DNA of 64,000 bases from Lyophyllum atratum (taxonomy: Eukaryota; Basidiomycota; Agaricomycetes; Agaricales; Lyophyllaceae), in NCBI GenBank assembly GCA_014905825.1, contig JACGCN010000016.1:1054001-1118000 (forward strand). Direction: 5' to 3'. Below the pieces are notes generated by a model. That model made no database searches and was not told where the DNA came from. It saw nothing but the letters and a program-made list of their open reading frames with translations. Shown here piece after piece: positions 36,936-46,331 of this stretch. The stretch's first letter is position 1; every line of letters begins with the position of its first letter. The position numbers and the translations under genes were made by a program.

Positions 36936-37193
36936 GTTTCTTATGCCTAGGCTTTTCAGCGTAAAGGTCCTTCTCTTTCTGTTCAGGCATTTGGGTCACC
37001 TTTGGCGGATAAAGCCAAAGCCGGATCGCCTGGGAGAGCAATGCGCACTGTTTGCTGAAACAATCATCTCTGCCCATAGATCCACGAGGCAGCCTATCTG
37101 TTCTGCTTCTATACCCTCCCAATTACGATATGCGCATCACTTGGGCCCCCGCCCCGCTTCTAATATATTAATGCGGGAGTTGTGCGTTCTATA

Positions 37194-37220
37194 CAGTATT
37201 TGACCGGTCACTTGTACACT
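37194..37220 (+). repeat. Left terminal inverted repeat of the MITE
   Basis: Begins CAGTATTTGACCGGTCAC. It pairs with the reverse complement of 37583-37609, 25 of 27 bases identical. Confidence 0.8.
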
Positions 37221-37582
37221 ACCGGTCACTTGTACACTTTTCAACATCCTTTCCTGGATGAAGCAGAGCTTCATATACCTAATATAACACTTCCATATCA
37301 TGTATATACATCTGGAAAGGGTACCCAAACCATGAAAGGGACAGGATCCACATGTGGAAAATGAATGGCACTTGATCCTCGAAGGGGTGGGAAACCTGGG
37401 CTCCCGATTTGGGCATATACCGGTCACTTGGACAGCAGTATTTCGACAATGGCTCACTCAATTCTGTGTCACCCACAAAATCCTTTTGCAGAAAGTCCCC
37501 TCCATTGTGTTTCAACCCATCTGCATATTCGGAATTTTGTAAAAGGGATGTGGCCGCATGTAAACCCACAAATTTAAGTTTT

Positions 37583-37609
37583 AGTGTACATGTGACCGGT
37601 CAATTACTG
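37583..37609 (-). repeat. Right terminal inverted repeat of the MITE
   Basis: The reverse complement begins CAGTAATTGACCGGTCAC. See the left repeat. Followed by TA at 37610-37611. Confidence 0.8.
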
Positions 37610-38038
37610 TAACGGGTTGTAATATTTAACGTTATTGGAAGTATTTTACCAGTCTCGATTGCATTTGTTGTATCACAGCTCTACCTACTCCCAGTGAATT
37701 TTGGGTTGAAGAACAGATGTTCTGCGTATTTCACATCATAGGTAGTCGGCAACCGCAATCTTCAAGTTTCCAGACTTGAGGTAACCGAGACGAGAGTCAT
37801 GACACAACATTCCCTCAGCCTGAAGCTTTGCCGATGGCATATTGCAGCCCAAGCGACTCCATAGATCTGTCATTTCTTCAATCTTGCGTGCATCGCTGTA
37901 AACTCGCGTTTCTGCCATCTGGATCACATGGTATGACGTACGAGAAGGCTTCCACGACGTCATCAACCTCTCTGTATATAACCTCTCATTCTCAATAGTA
38001 GTTTATTTCACAAGCACCTAAAGCACCTACTTTCCACC
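37610..38038. other. Intergenic region upstream of the LEA-like gene
   Basis: Includes the promoter of the gene at 38039, with TATATAA-like sequence near 37975. No other gene was seen. Confidence 0.5.
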
Positions 38039-38547
38039 ATGTTCAACGCCATCACCTCATCCGCGCGTACATCCGCTGTCCGCCTATCATTCGCAAACGC
38101 CCGCGCGCTCCACTCAACGCCACTCGCTGCCAAAAGCGTAACGGAGAAGGTCTCGGAGGTTGCGGATAAGGTTGGCCGACAGTCGACCATATATCCTGGA
38201 CCGTAAACTGATGCTTCTGCTTCGTGTGCAGGTGAACAAGAACGTTGGGAAAAAGCTTGCATCCGCAATTGAAACTGGGGAGAAGGCGACACAGGCAACG
38301 AAAGAAACCTTAGGTTCGTCCCTTCAGATTTTGTTCGCTAAGTATGTGCTCAATGTTACGGCTAGGCTCAGCCACGCAAGAGACTAAGGAGAAGGCAGCG
38401 GAAACAGCGAAGGTGGCTGAACAGAAGAAAAACCAGGTATTTGGAGCTTTGCCAGATTGTGCATTGGACGGCACTAATGTGTATCAACAGGCAGCTGCTG
38501 GTGCTCGGGAAGCTAAAGAGGACTTCAAGCAGGAGGTGAAGAAGTAA
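38039..38547 (+). CDS. Small mitochondrial LEA-like stress protein
   Basis: Four exons give a 113-residue protein. The N-terminus (MFNAITSSARTSAVRLSFANARALHSTP) has Arg, Ser and Ala but no acids and looks like a mitochondrial presequence with a cleavage site near HST. The rest is a highly charged, Ala/Lys/Glu/Thr-rich helix with imperfect 11-residue repeats (KATQATKETLG, ATQETKEKAAETAK, GAREAKEDFKQEVKK). These resemble group 3 late-embryogenesis-abundant proteins, which stabilise membranes and proteins in dry or stressed mitochondria. Introns end at about 38231, 38391 and 38490. Family placement is by composition and repeat pattern, not by a catalytic motif. It could also be a small MICOS- or ATPase-associated helix protein. 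Confidence 0.65.
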
Positions 38548-39129
38548 TCCTTTGTATTTTATTCATTCCACACCTGCCACTGTAGCATATCATTGTCCTC
38601 AAGTGACTGTATAATCAACGCGTAGACTTGCATGTCATGCAGGCTATGTGCCATGAGAACTCGGGTCCGAGGTTGACTAGGTTGGCGTGGCGGTTTAGTC
38701 TCTACAACACCTGCATTTTGCACCTTGTTAATGATACTCAGCCACAAGATCAGGGGGCTGATACGGTTTCGCTGCAACAGCTGCCTTTTTGCACCTTGTT
38801 AACCATACTGCTCAGCCGCAAGATCGGGGAATTGATGGTGCATGGTCTGTAAATAGCAGCTGCTGGCTCTGTCGCTCAGATTTTGACTGGAACATGATCA
38901 TAAAACCTGTGGCTTGTCCATTTGTGATTCATGGTGACTTCGGTTTCGCAACCTAGATAACCACGTGGAAAGATCAGAGATGGATCAATCGCTCGATTTA
39001 AACTCCGCCTGAAAAGCAGCCACGACATTTTTCTTCTCGGATCCGACCTCTATTTCTCCAATCAACCCCAACCCACACCTAACACTTTCCAGAAGGCAGT
39101 ACTACTCCCCTTCAACCTATTAGAATTGT
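38548..39129. other. Intergenic region with a diverged tandem duplication; eIF4A promoter
   Basis: Holds the 3' end of the LEA-like gene, the duplication described separately (38702-38837) and the eIF4A leader. No gene was seen. Confidence 0.55.
38702..38837. repeat. Diverged tandem duplication, two units of about 62-65 bases
   Basis: Unit 1 starts CTACAACACCTGCATTTTGC at 38702 and unit 2 CTGCAACAGCTGCCTTTTTG at 38773. Both continue through TTGCACCTTGTTAA, CTCAGCC and CAAGATC before ending in TTGAT or CTGAT. About 85 percent identical by eye, with small indels. Confidence 0.6.
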
Positions 39130-40610
39130 ATGAAAGGGTAAGGAGAACGTTTGCGACTCGAAGAGATCCCTATTAACTCGATTTTTGACCCTGCAGAGAA
39201 GAATCCACGCTTATAGATGCCTCCGTAGACGAGATTGAGTCCAATTGGGACCAGGTCGTTGATAGGTACGATTTCATGTTGCTAACGACACCGATCCATC
39301 TAATCTCATTGGATCCAGTTTCGATAACATGGAGCTCAAGCCTGAGCTTCTTCGCGGAATCTATGCATACGGGTAATTTTTTTTTCATCCTGCCTTGTCA
39401 GCTGGTACTCAAAATTTTTATTCCAGTTTTGAACGCCCTTCTGCCATTCAACAGCGTGCAATCGTCCCTGTCGTCAAGGGTCACGATGTCATCGCTCAAG
39501 CCCAGTCGGGAACTGGCAAAACCGCCACATTCTCCGTCTCCATTCTTCAACGATTGGACCCGGAAGTCAAAGGCACCCAGGCGCTGATCCTCGCTCCCAC
39601 CCGTGAGCTCGCCCTTCAGATCCACAAAGTCGTTGTCGCTCTTGGAGACTACATGAACGTCCAGAGCTTGGCTTGTGTTGGCGGCACGAACGTCCGTGAG
39701 GACATGGAAAAGCTCCGCGGTGGTATCCAGGTTGTCGTTGGCACGCCCGGCCGCGCCTTCGACATGATTAAGCGCGGTGCCCTCAGGACCGATGGCATCA
39801 AGATCATGTGTCTCGACGAGGCCGATGAGATGTTGTCTCAGGGCTTCAAGGACCAGATCTACGAGGTCTTCCAGCTTCTCCCCAACGACACCCAAGTCGC
39901 TCTGTTCTCCGCTACCATGCCCGCTGAGGTTTTGGAGGTCTCCAAGAAGTTCATGCGTGACCCCGTCCGCATCCTCGTCAAGAAGGACGAACTGACTCTG
40001 GAGGGTATCAAGCAGTTCTACATCGCTGTCGAGAAGGAAGACTGGAAGTTGGATACGCTTTGCGATCTTTACGAAACCATCACGATCACCCAGGCCGTCA
40101 TTTTCTGCAACACTCGCCGAAAGGTCGACATGTTGACTGATCAGATGCTTGGACGAGAATTTACGGTATCTGCCATGGTTAGTGAACCTCAATCGTCGCT
40201 CAAAGATTACATGTCTGATCCTGTGTTTCGTTTAGCACGGTGACATGGAGCAGAAGCAGCGTGAGCTGCTCATGAAGGAGTTCCGAACTGGTTCCACACG
40301 TGTCCTCATCACCACCGATCTCCTCGCTCGTGGAATCGACGTCCAGCAGGTTTCCCTTGTCATCAACTACGATCTCCCCACCAGCCGTGAGAACTACATC
40401 CATCGCATTGGTCGTGGTGGACGTTTCGGTCGTAAAGGTGTTGCTATCAACTTCGTCACCAACAACGATGTTGCCATGCTTCGCGATATCGAGCAGTTCT
40501 ACAACACCCAGATCGATGAGATGCCTCTCAACGTAGCGTGCGTATCTATCCAGTTCCGTGACTCTGCAGCAACTAATGATCGTCTTCTCCCTTACAGTGA
40601 CCTCATTTAA
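39130..40610 (+). CDS. TIF1: ATP-dependent RNA helicase eIF4A
   Basis: The DEAD-box helicase of the cap-binding eIF4F complex, cytosolic. Tiny first exons (ATG at 39130, MKG, then [22 protein letters not shown]) precede [18 protein letters not shown] and [12 protein letters not shown], the eIF4A-type Q motif. Motif I is AQSGTGKT near 39510. [29 protein letters not shown] and DEAD (LDEADEMLS) follow, then SATMP. The [10 protein letters not shown] region after an intron ending near 40237, ARGIDVQQV and [13 protein letters not shown] complete the core. It ends NVA-DLI, as in eIF4A from yeast to human, with a last intron ending near 40597. Codon use is strongly biased to C-ending codons, consistent with high expression. 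This bias also creates a long antisense open frame (39398-40192) that is not a gene. Confidence 0.96.
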
Positions 40611-40957
40611 TATGGGACGTTGCTTGTTCTGCTGTACTTGTACCCGTACCATTGTATTCATTCAGTTGAAATACATCTCGCGTGACGTACACACTAGCCA
40701 ACCAGCTTGGGCGTTGTGAATTGCATGTTGCATAAGACAGGGCACCTGTGTACAGTGGCTGGGGAGCTGTCAGTGATTTAGTATCATATGTACCTTCAGT
40801 TATTTAATCCATACGGTGAAAAGAGAGAGAGAGAGAGACTGAGTGATACCCCCCTGGAGAGAGATATCAGGATGATCCAAATTCCAATTGAATTCAAATT
40901 GCTGAAAATGTCTGATCCGGTCACGCCAGCGCGTTTCCGACCTAACCACCAAACCCA
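40611..40957. other. Intergenic region with a short GA run
   Basis: Contains a purine run (GAGAGAGAGAGA) near 40822-40838. Otherwise nothing to note between eIF4A and ATP11. Confidence 0.5.
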
Positions 40958-42155
40958 ATGCATCGTAGCATCCTCAAAAAAGTCTGCGGCTCGTCGCTTC
41001 GACCTCCCCTTAGGCCAAGCAGCGTAGGCCTCCGCTCCATTGCGACCAGTGCCGACTATGAATCAAAATATGCCAACAAGCTACGCCAACGAGCGGAAGA
41101 GTGAGAGGTCTTACGTCCCTTCCGTCGTCGTATGTGACAATTCTCTGACAGAAAGACATTGCAATCGAATTCCTGGTAACACAGAAAAGGCCTAAACGTC
41201 GACGAACTAAAAGTGAAGGTCAAGGAAGAGCAGGCGGTGGAGACGCGTCGGAAACGCGAACTGAAAGCCGCGCTGGCAGCAGAGGCGACCGCCAATGCTC
41301 CTGCCACTAGTGCCATCTCTGAAAAACAACCCATGCGACCACCTTCAACTTCGTGCGCTCGCAAGGATAGTTCTCCAGTCAAGGTTCCTTTTTCCTGTGA
41401 TCTGTAGGAACAGCAATTCACTCCTCTATCCACAGCCCTTGTCGTCAATACTAAACCTCCCAAAAATCATGGAGACACCTCATACGCCGGCACAGATAGG
41501 TGCCCTCTGGACGGCCTACCATGCCTCACGGTCAGGTGGGACAGGCCGGGGCTACGTATGTGCTTCCATCCCTTTGGATCTCTATAATCGAATGGCCGGC
41601 ATCGGGGAACGCTATCCAAGCTTCATCGTGCCCGTCCCGCGCGTGCGGTCGGCGACGGAAACCAAAGCAGAAGGGGAGGAAGACACCGCTTACGAATTTT
41701 ACTTCCTGCAGTGGGACTTCCACGACGTTCCAGCTGTGCCAACCGTGACCGAGGACATATTTGCCGCGAAGCTACCTACTTCGTTCTCGGCGGGCGTCAA
41801 CCCCAAAACGTCGACTGTCCTTTTCACGCCCCTTCAGGAATACAAGATGAGGGCCGCGTTCGCGACGCCGTACATCGTCCTAACGCATTACACGGACCTC
41901 GCACATTCGCATGGAGTTGTACTCCTGAGGGGTGAAATTACCCCAGCCACAGCAAGCAGTGGAGGCAGCGGAGACGCACGGTACATGATGAGCCAAGAAG
42001 ACGCGCAACTTTTAGCAATGACTGCACAAAAGTTCTATCTGTGGGATGGCGACGGTCAGGCGAGTGAGGGAGGGAGGTTACTGAGGTGCTTCCACGAAAC
42101 GCCTGAAGACTTTAAATGGGAGGAACTGCTAAAACAGGCCAAGTGGACTATCTAG
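40958..42155 (+). CDS. ATP11: ATP synthase F1 assembly factor ATP11 (ATPAF1)
   Basis: A mitochondrial matrix chaperone that binds F1-beta during assembly of the ATP synthase. The first exon gives MHRSILKKVCGSSLRPPLRPSSVGLRSIATSA, an Arg/Ser-rich presequence. Next come DYESKYANKLRQRAEE and, after an intron ending at 41194, KGLNVDELKVKVKEEQ, the canonical ATP11 entry. A second intron before 41434 joins SSPVK to PLSSILNLPKI. The single large exon then carries WTAYHASRSGGTGRGYVCASIP, YPSFIVPVPR, EFYFLQWDFHD, LFTPLQEYKMRAAFATPYIVLTHYTDLA and the C-terminal AQKFYLWDG. Domain order and length fit the family. It is convergent with the gene at 42206-42874; the gap is only 50 bases. Confidence 0.93.
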
Positions 42156-42205
42156 CCATACGGGTACGTGGTGTCCAATGTAATCGTCCATAGAACAGAA
42201 CGCGA

Positions 42206-42874
42206 TTACGGGGAACAGATAAGAGGTGCCTTCTTTATCCATTCCTTCCCTTCTATCGCAGCCACCACGAACGCCGCGAAACCCGCTCTCGACAAGAACG
42301 TATTCACCGTCCCATCTCCAACATAACCAGCAATGACCTCCTCTGTTGCCTTGTCTGTGAGGATAGGCACTCTGACGATCGTCCAATCTAAATCGCCACC
42401 CTGCGTGCGTACGTTGTTCCCAATGGCCATCATGTCTTTGTATGCGTTCCTCGCGAAGGTAGAAACACCCGTAACCAACGTCGAAAACGCGAGATTGAAT
42501 TTGTCGGCGGGGTCTCGGATGGACGCAGTACCAAGGCATATGAGGCGCTTGATCTTTTGTTGGTGCATGACATCGATAAGACCAAGATATGCGTCTGCGA
42601 GGGGCGTGTTGGATGGATGAAATGGGCCTCGCGGTACACTCGGCCCTATGGCAGACAGAACTACATCAACGCCCTTCATCGCCTTGGCAAGTTCGTCCTT
42701 GTTGTCGAGCTGGCCTTCCACGACGGTGATGGAAGAGTTGGCTTTGAGATCGTCTGGTACTTTCTCAGGAGATCTGACATAGAGGACTATGGTGCATGAC
42801 GGGTATTGTTTAAGAGCCTGACGTATTAGGACAATGCCAGTTGGGCCTGTTGCGCCGAGGATGAGAATGCGCAT
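42206..42874 (-). CDS. NAD(P)-binding Rossmann-fold protein (NmrA / atypical SDR type)
   Basis: An intronless 222-residue protein. It opens with the dinucleotide-binding motif of atypical short-chain dehydrogenases, MRILILGATGPTGIVLIRQA (GxxGxxG). Further family signs are VEGQLDNKDELAKAMKGVDVVLSAIG after the second beta strands and IKRLICLGTASI in the active-site region, which lacks the YxxxK of classical SDRs. DLDWTIVRVPILTD, the substrate-side loop, is also present. Such proteins include NmrA-type redox sensors, flavin reductase (BLVRB-like) and fungal oxidoreductases. The substrate cannot be told. It is one of only a few single-exon genes in the window, next to another, the lipoyltransferase. 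Confidence 0.82.
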   Translation of the reverse strand: MRILILGATGPTGIVLIRQALKQYPSCTIVLYVRSPEKVPDDLKANSSITVVEGQLDNKDELAKAMKGVDVVLSAIGPSVPRGPFHPSNTPLADAYLGLIDVMHQQKIKRLICLGTASIRDPADKFNLAFSTLVTGVSTFARNAYKDMMAIGNNVRTQGGDLDWTIVRVPILTDKATEEVIAGYVGDGTVNTFLSRAGFAAFVVAAIEGKEWIKKAPLICSP

Positions 42875-43009
42875 ATTGGCAGAAGTTGAGTGACCTTTCG
42901 AAAGACGCCAGCTTTATGTATGTAATCTATCGCGATCTACAAGTCCGATCGTGGCCTCGCACCGTCATAATGCGCGATAAATGGATGCATAATTCATGAT
43001 CAGGTATAT

Positions 43010-43786
43010 CTAAGATGTCGGCCCAGTCGGCCACGGCCCAGCTCGAAAGGCCTCCTCCTCCATGCCTGCAATGGCATCTCCGATCTCCCCTTCCTCCTCA
43101 AGCTTCATCAGCACAACTTCGCGCTCATACAGCCGACCAAACCTGCTGGCTAGGCCTGGTATCTCGTCCTCCACGTTGACTTCTTTATGTTTAACCGTTT
43201 CCACCGACCCAGCATTCACCCCCTCCAGCCCACATGCCACAATCCGATCGAACCATAGCGTCGGCTCGCGAGTTATATTCAAGGAGAAGCCGTGTGATGT
43301 CAATCGATGTCGCACCTGCACTCCAATGCTTCCTATTTTCGTGGTGGGATCCAGGAACACACCCGTGTGTTCTGAGGGTATCGGCGTTATCGCATGGGCC
43401 TCTTGCAGATGGAGCTCCAACATTTTCTGCATCCGACAGACGTAATCCCGTGCCCCCATAGTGGGAGAATAGCGCGAGAGATCCAGTAACGGGTAGCCGA
43501 CAATTTGGCCAGGCCCATGGTACGTTAGCTCTCCTCCGCGAGTGGTAGTGATGAAGTCGGCCCCAATGCTGGTCAGCCGTATTCGTTCATCTCGGATGGT
43601 TGGTTCTGTCTGTCGACGGCCAGCAGTGTAGACCGGGCGATGCTGTAACAAAAGAAGAATATCCTTGTGCGATCCCGTCCGTCGTTGTGATAGTTGAATT
43701 TGGTGAAGCCTCTCCTGGAGAGCCAAGGTCTGTGCGTACGGCAGTGGTTGTCGGAAATAATGATAGAGAATCGGAGGGAGAGACAT
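43010..43786 (-). CDS. LIP2: Lipoyl(octanoyl) transferase, LipB family
   Basis: Transfers octanoate from acyl carrier protein to lipoyl domains in mitochondria, the first step of protein lipoylation. An intronless frame of 258 residues. Motifs are LQHRPVYTAGRR; the substrate-pocket motif TTRGGELTYHGPGQIVGYPLLDL near 43500; KIGSIGVQVRHRLTSHGFSLNI near 43300, with the catalytic Lys; and VACGLEGVNAGSV near 43230, whose Cys matches the catalytic cysteine of LipB. The N-terminus (MSLPPILYHYFRQPLPYAQTL) is not a strong presequence, and an upstream in-frame start was not seen. Identity is clear; targeting is inferred. Confidence 0.92.
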   Translation of the reverse strand: MSLPPILYHYFRQPLPYAQTLALQERLHQIQLSQRRTGSHKDILLLLQHRPVYTAGRRQTEPTIRDERIRLTSIGADFITTTRGGELTYHGPGQIVGYPLLDLSRYSPTMGARDYVCRMQKMLELHLQEAHAITPIPSEHTGVFLDPTTKIGSIGVQVRHRLTSHGFSLNITREPTLWFDRIVACGLEGVNAGSVETVKHKEVNVEDEIPGLASRFGRLYEREVVLMKLEEEGEIGDAIAGMEEEAFRAGPWPTGPTS

Positions 43787-44465
43787 GATGATAAGATGTA
43801 CGGTTCCTGACCAGGAGCTTCAGCGGGCTCAGCTTCGTCAACCTCAGTAGGACTGTAACGTTGCCAACCTTGCTGACGGACTCGGATACAGATCATCCTG
43901 GGTCGGCCCGGTTTGTTTGTGGCTATTAGCTTTGGACCGGTTTGTGAATTCCGAGTCCTTCACAAGTCCTTCACTTGAACTTGGACAACGCGCGAACTGG
44001 CTAGCTATTTGCTGTCGGCCTTTCGGACTACTGGTAACATGAAAAGAATCGGTTACACATTTGCTTCTATCATTCCCCCTTGTCCAGCTGTCAATATTCA
44101 TATTCAAACGTCGAGGCTCGGACTTGCGCCTATATGTATTGACATATCATCACCAACAGTCACCAACACGACCTAACACGACATCGGAGGAGGTGGTCAC
44201 CAACAAGCGGAGAGCCGTTGCTTCCGATTCCGTGGAACGTCGGCTTTCTCTTCTTCCTTTTTGCATTGCACAGGCCGTCGGACTTGCAGGACTTTCGATC
44301 GATCGGACCAAGATCGCAACTATGATCATTGTGAGCTATATTTATTCCACCATAGCTGTCGGCGGTCAAGATGGGGAGGTTAGAAGAATCAAGGTTTGCA
44401 GCATACGTCTATAACAAACTCGAAGTTCATTTTATTTCCATGTAGAGCTTGTTCTCACTGCGTGG
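43787..44465. other. Region upstream of the tiny plus-strand candidate gene
   Basis: Contains the LIP2 promoter side. A plus-strand frame at 44061-44414 could supply upstream exons for 44466-44675: joining ...RRIK at about 44391 to an acceptor after GTAGAG gives LVLTAWMYAPRHGG. The frame has no recognised domain, so it is not called as a gene. Confidence 0.35.
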
Positions 44466-44675
44466 ATGTATGCGCCACGCCATGGTGGGATTTTCCTTGC
44501 TGGCGCCCTTGGAAACCATCTGACTGCGCTTCTCTCTGTGGCTTCACTTGATGTTGACTTCGGGCGCCATGAGATCGAATCGCATTCTTGGAATGAATTG
44601 TATCAGGGGTTCGTGGTGAAGTACAACGAGATGAATGATGATGATGATTCTGAGTCCGTGGGTGTGAGATTCTGA
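44466..44675 (+). CDS. Hypothetical small protein or terminal exon
   Basis: A 69-codon frame, MYAPRHGGIFLAGALGNHLT... ending DDDDSESVGVRF. I do not recognise a family. It may be the last exon of a larger gene with exons upstream near 44160-44390, where the frame stays open through an acceptor at about 44450. In its favour, its stop codon ends at 44675, exactly where the stop codon of the reverse-strand small gene begins. The acidic C-terminus and compact size would suit a small assembly factor or regulator, but nothing decides this. Confidence 0.35.
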   Translation: MYAPRHGGIFLAGALGNHLTALLSVASLDVDFGRHEIESHSWNELYQGFVVKYNEMNDDDDSESVGVRF

Positions 44676-45061
44676 CTACTGGAAGGTGTAATAACACTGC
44701 GCGGGTATGTTCTTTTTAGAGACCTGCTTTGGGAACTTGGCGGCTAATCGTGATCTGATTCCAGAACTCGACTTGAAAGAAGTCAGTCGCTGAAATGAGC
44801 GTCATGGAAATAGCATACCTCGACTTCTTGGTTGGACCCTTTCTTCGGGGCACCGTCAGCAATTATAGACTTCGGTCGATCGTTAACGCAGACGGGGAAA
44901 AATAACGGTAACATCGACTTACAAAATGGAGGCTCTGTGCTGCCTTCTTTCTCAACGTCTGCAGGGTCGGGACATCGAGGTAGTTGCTTTTGTGCTAGTA
45001 GAGGTCATTAATAGGCAGCCTACGGGAATAATTTTAGACAAGGACCAACCGACGACGACAT
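44676..45061 (-). CDS. Hypothetical small basic protein, four or five exons
   Basis: Not visible as one open frame; found by splicing. On the reverse strand, MSSS (start 45061) joins by phase-0 introns of about 50 bases to HKSNYLDVPTLQTLRKKAAQSLHF, then SIIADGAPKKGSNQEVE, then SSSGIRSRLAAKFPKQ. Donors are GTTGGT, GTAAGT and GTATGC and each acceptor ends AG. The last 45 bases can be read as VSKKNIPAQCYYTFQ or removed as an intron; either way the stop is at 44676-44678. That gives 61 or 76 residues. The product is basic and probably nucleic-acid- or ribosome-associated, but no family is recognised. Regular splice phases are the main support. Confidence 0.45.
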
Positions 45062-46026
45062 GGCGGCAAGACGTTTCAGTAATGAAGACCCGAGGATTAG
45101 ACACAACGCGAAACCAGCTCCAAGTTGCTGGGGATGTTGGTACTTGAGTGTGAGTGAGATCAACCGTTTTATAGCGCTTCGCCTTCTAGCGGACCCTTTC
45201 CAGGCTGTCGGACTTCGACTCCAACGCGCTCACACGAAGTCCCAGTGACGATCCCACCCAGCGGTAGTTGCAGATGAAATTTTTGTCCCACACAAACGAT
45301 CGCGGATCCAGGCTGTGCGTCAACAGAAGGAACAGAACCATCGAAGGCCTTGTGTGTTGATTCTCGCCAGCGGTAAGACTCCTTGGGCCTATCCAATGCT
45401 CCATTATGACGGATCCGACGAGGGCACTCCCGGTCGCTGGGTTCCCGAGACCATCTTTAGGAGTCTTTTCCTTGTTCGCTGCACGTTGACGGACGATCCT
45501 GCCCACGACCGACAACCTGTATCATCGAAGCCAGATTTAAGCAACACGGCTTCGACAGAGCTCGTGATATATCTGGAATTATGCCTGGAATGGGAACAGG
45601 GAGTACACGGCCGGTTTTGTGCTCGGCCGAAAGATATTAAGAACATCCAGATATGTGACTGGTTGCATCTGGGTGCTTTCCACGGTTGTTGTACTCTGTT
45701 GCAGATGCGGTTGTCTCGAGCATATGACTGGATATAAAACCCAAGACCAGGTCCGAAAAGTTTAACAAGCCCCAGAATATCGTGGACTCCCATGGGCGCC
45801 TTGGGTGACAGGAGGCTGTCTACATCGAACGCTGCGATCCCAGTTGGGGGGAGTAGTGCTGTCATGCTATTGCCACGACGCCCACTTTTTATCCATAGCG
45901 GAATTCCAAGGAAATACCAAGCGGATTTGCTGGATTGTCGAGGTCATGCGCACTTCGAAACCGAGACTTTAAGAGACAGGGCCAGCGGAAAAAGTGATGA
46001 TCAAGCCCAACGCTTTTGATCGCAAA

Positions 46027-46162
46027 GATAAGCATCCCCTTTTCGCGTATGTCAGGGCTATTTTTGTCCGTTATCTTCTCGTCGCACGTGACGATATGTC
46101 TCCGCGACTGAATTTGCAGCCCAAGTCAAAGCCACAATGACCCGCCTGGAAAGCCTCTTATC
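46027..46162. promoter_or_regulatory. Cluster of GATA-factor sites upstream of the ammonium transporter
   Basis: GATAAG at 46027-46032, TTATC (reverse GATAA) at 46071-46075 and CTTATC (reverse GATAAG) at 46157-46162. All lie within 310 bases of the start codon. GATAAG is the core bound by fungal nitrogen-catabolite activators of the AreA/NIT2 type. Function here is inferred. Confidence 0.5.
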
Positions 46163-46246
46163 TCGGACGGAAATCGGCTAACGAGCTTACCCTTAAAAAC
46201 CTTCACCAAGATCTTTTTCCCCCCTTGCTACGCACTTCCACTACCA

Positions 46247-46262
46247 GTCAGCCAATTTTTTA
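46247..46262 (+). promoter_or_regulatory. CCAAT-box element identical to the one before ROK1
   Basis: GTCAGCCAATTTTTTA, 85 bases before the start codon. The same 16 bases lie at 6376-6391. Confidence 0.45.
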
Positions 46263-46331
46263 GCCCTGCCCCTGTTGTCCGGGGTCAGAAGTCCAGAGTG
46301 CGGCTTACAAAACCTGCGAACCCATTCATTA

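Larger units (their letters stand above)
37194..37609. mobile_element. MITE, Tc1/mariner-like, non-autonomous
   Basis: A 416-base element bounded by 27-base terminal inverted repeats (37194-37220 and 37583-37609) differing at two positions. It is flanked on both sides by TA (37192-37193 and 37610-37611), the target duplication of Tc1/mariner elements. Each repeat contains the 10-base palindrome TGACCGGTCA. The 17-base core ACCGGTCACTTGTACAC is tandemly doubled at the left end (37203-37219 and 37221-37237), and a third, imperfect copy sits inside at 37419-37434. Short internal frames show no transposase motif. It lies between the membrane protein and the LEA-like gene. Confidence 0.8.
45062..46331. 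other. Long intergenic region, ammonium-transporter promoter
   Basis: About 1.27 kb. Open frames at 45315-45737 (plus) and 45404-45865 (minus) overlap each other and show no domain. The right 320 bases hold GATA and CCAAT elements, listed separately. Confidence 0.45.

Noticed and set aside
39398..40192. 264-codon reverse-strand open frame across eIF4A
   Set aside because: It mirrors the strongly biased codons of eIF4A. No domain and no splice logic; an antisense artefact.
45315..45865. Overlapping frames of 140 (plus) and 153 codons (minus)
   Set aside because: Each is the shadow of the other. No domain, no presequence, no splice continuation found.
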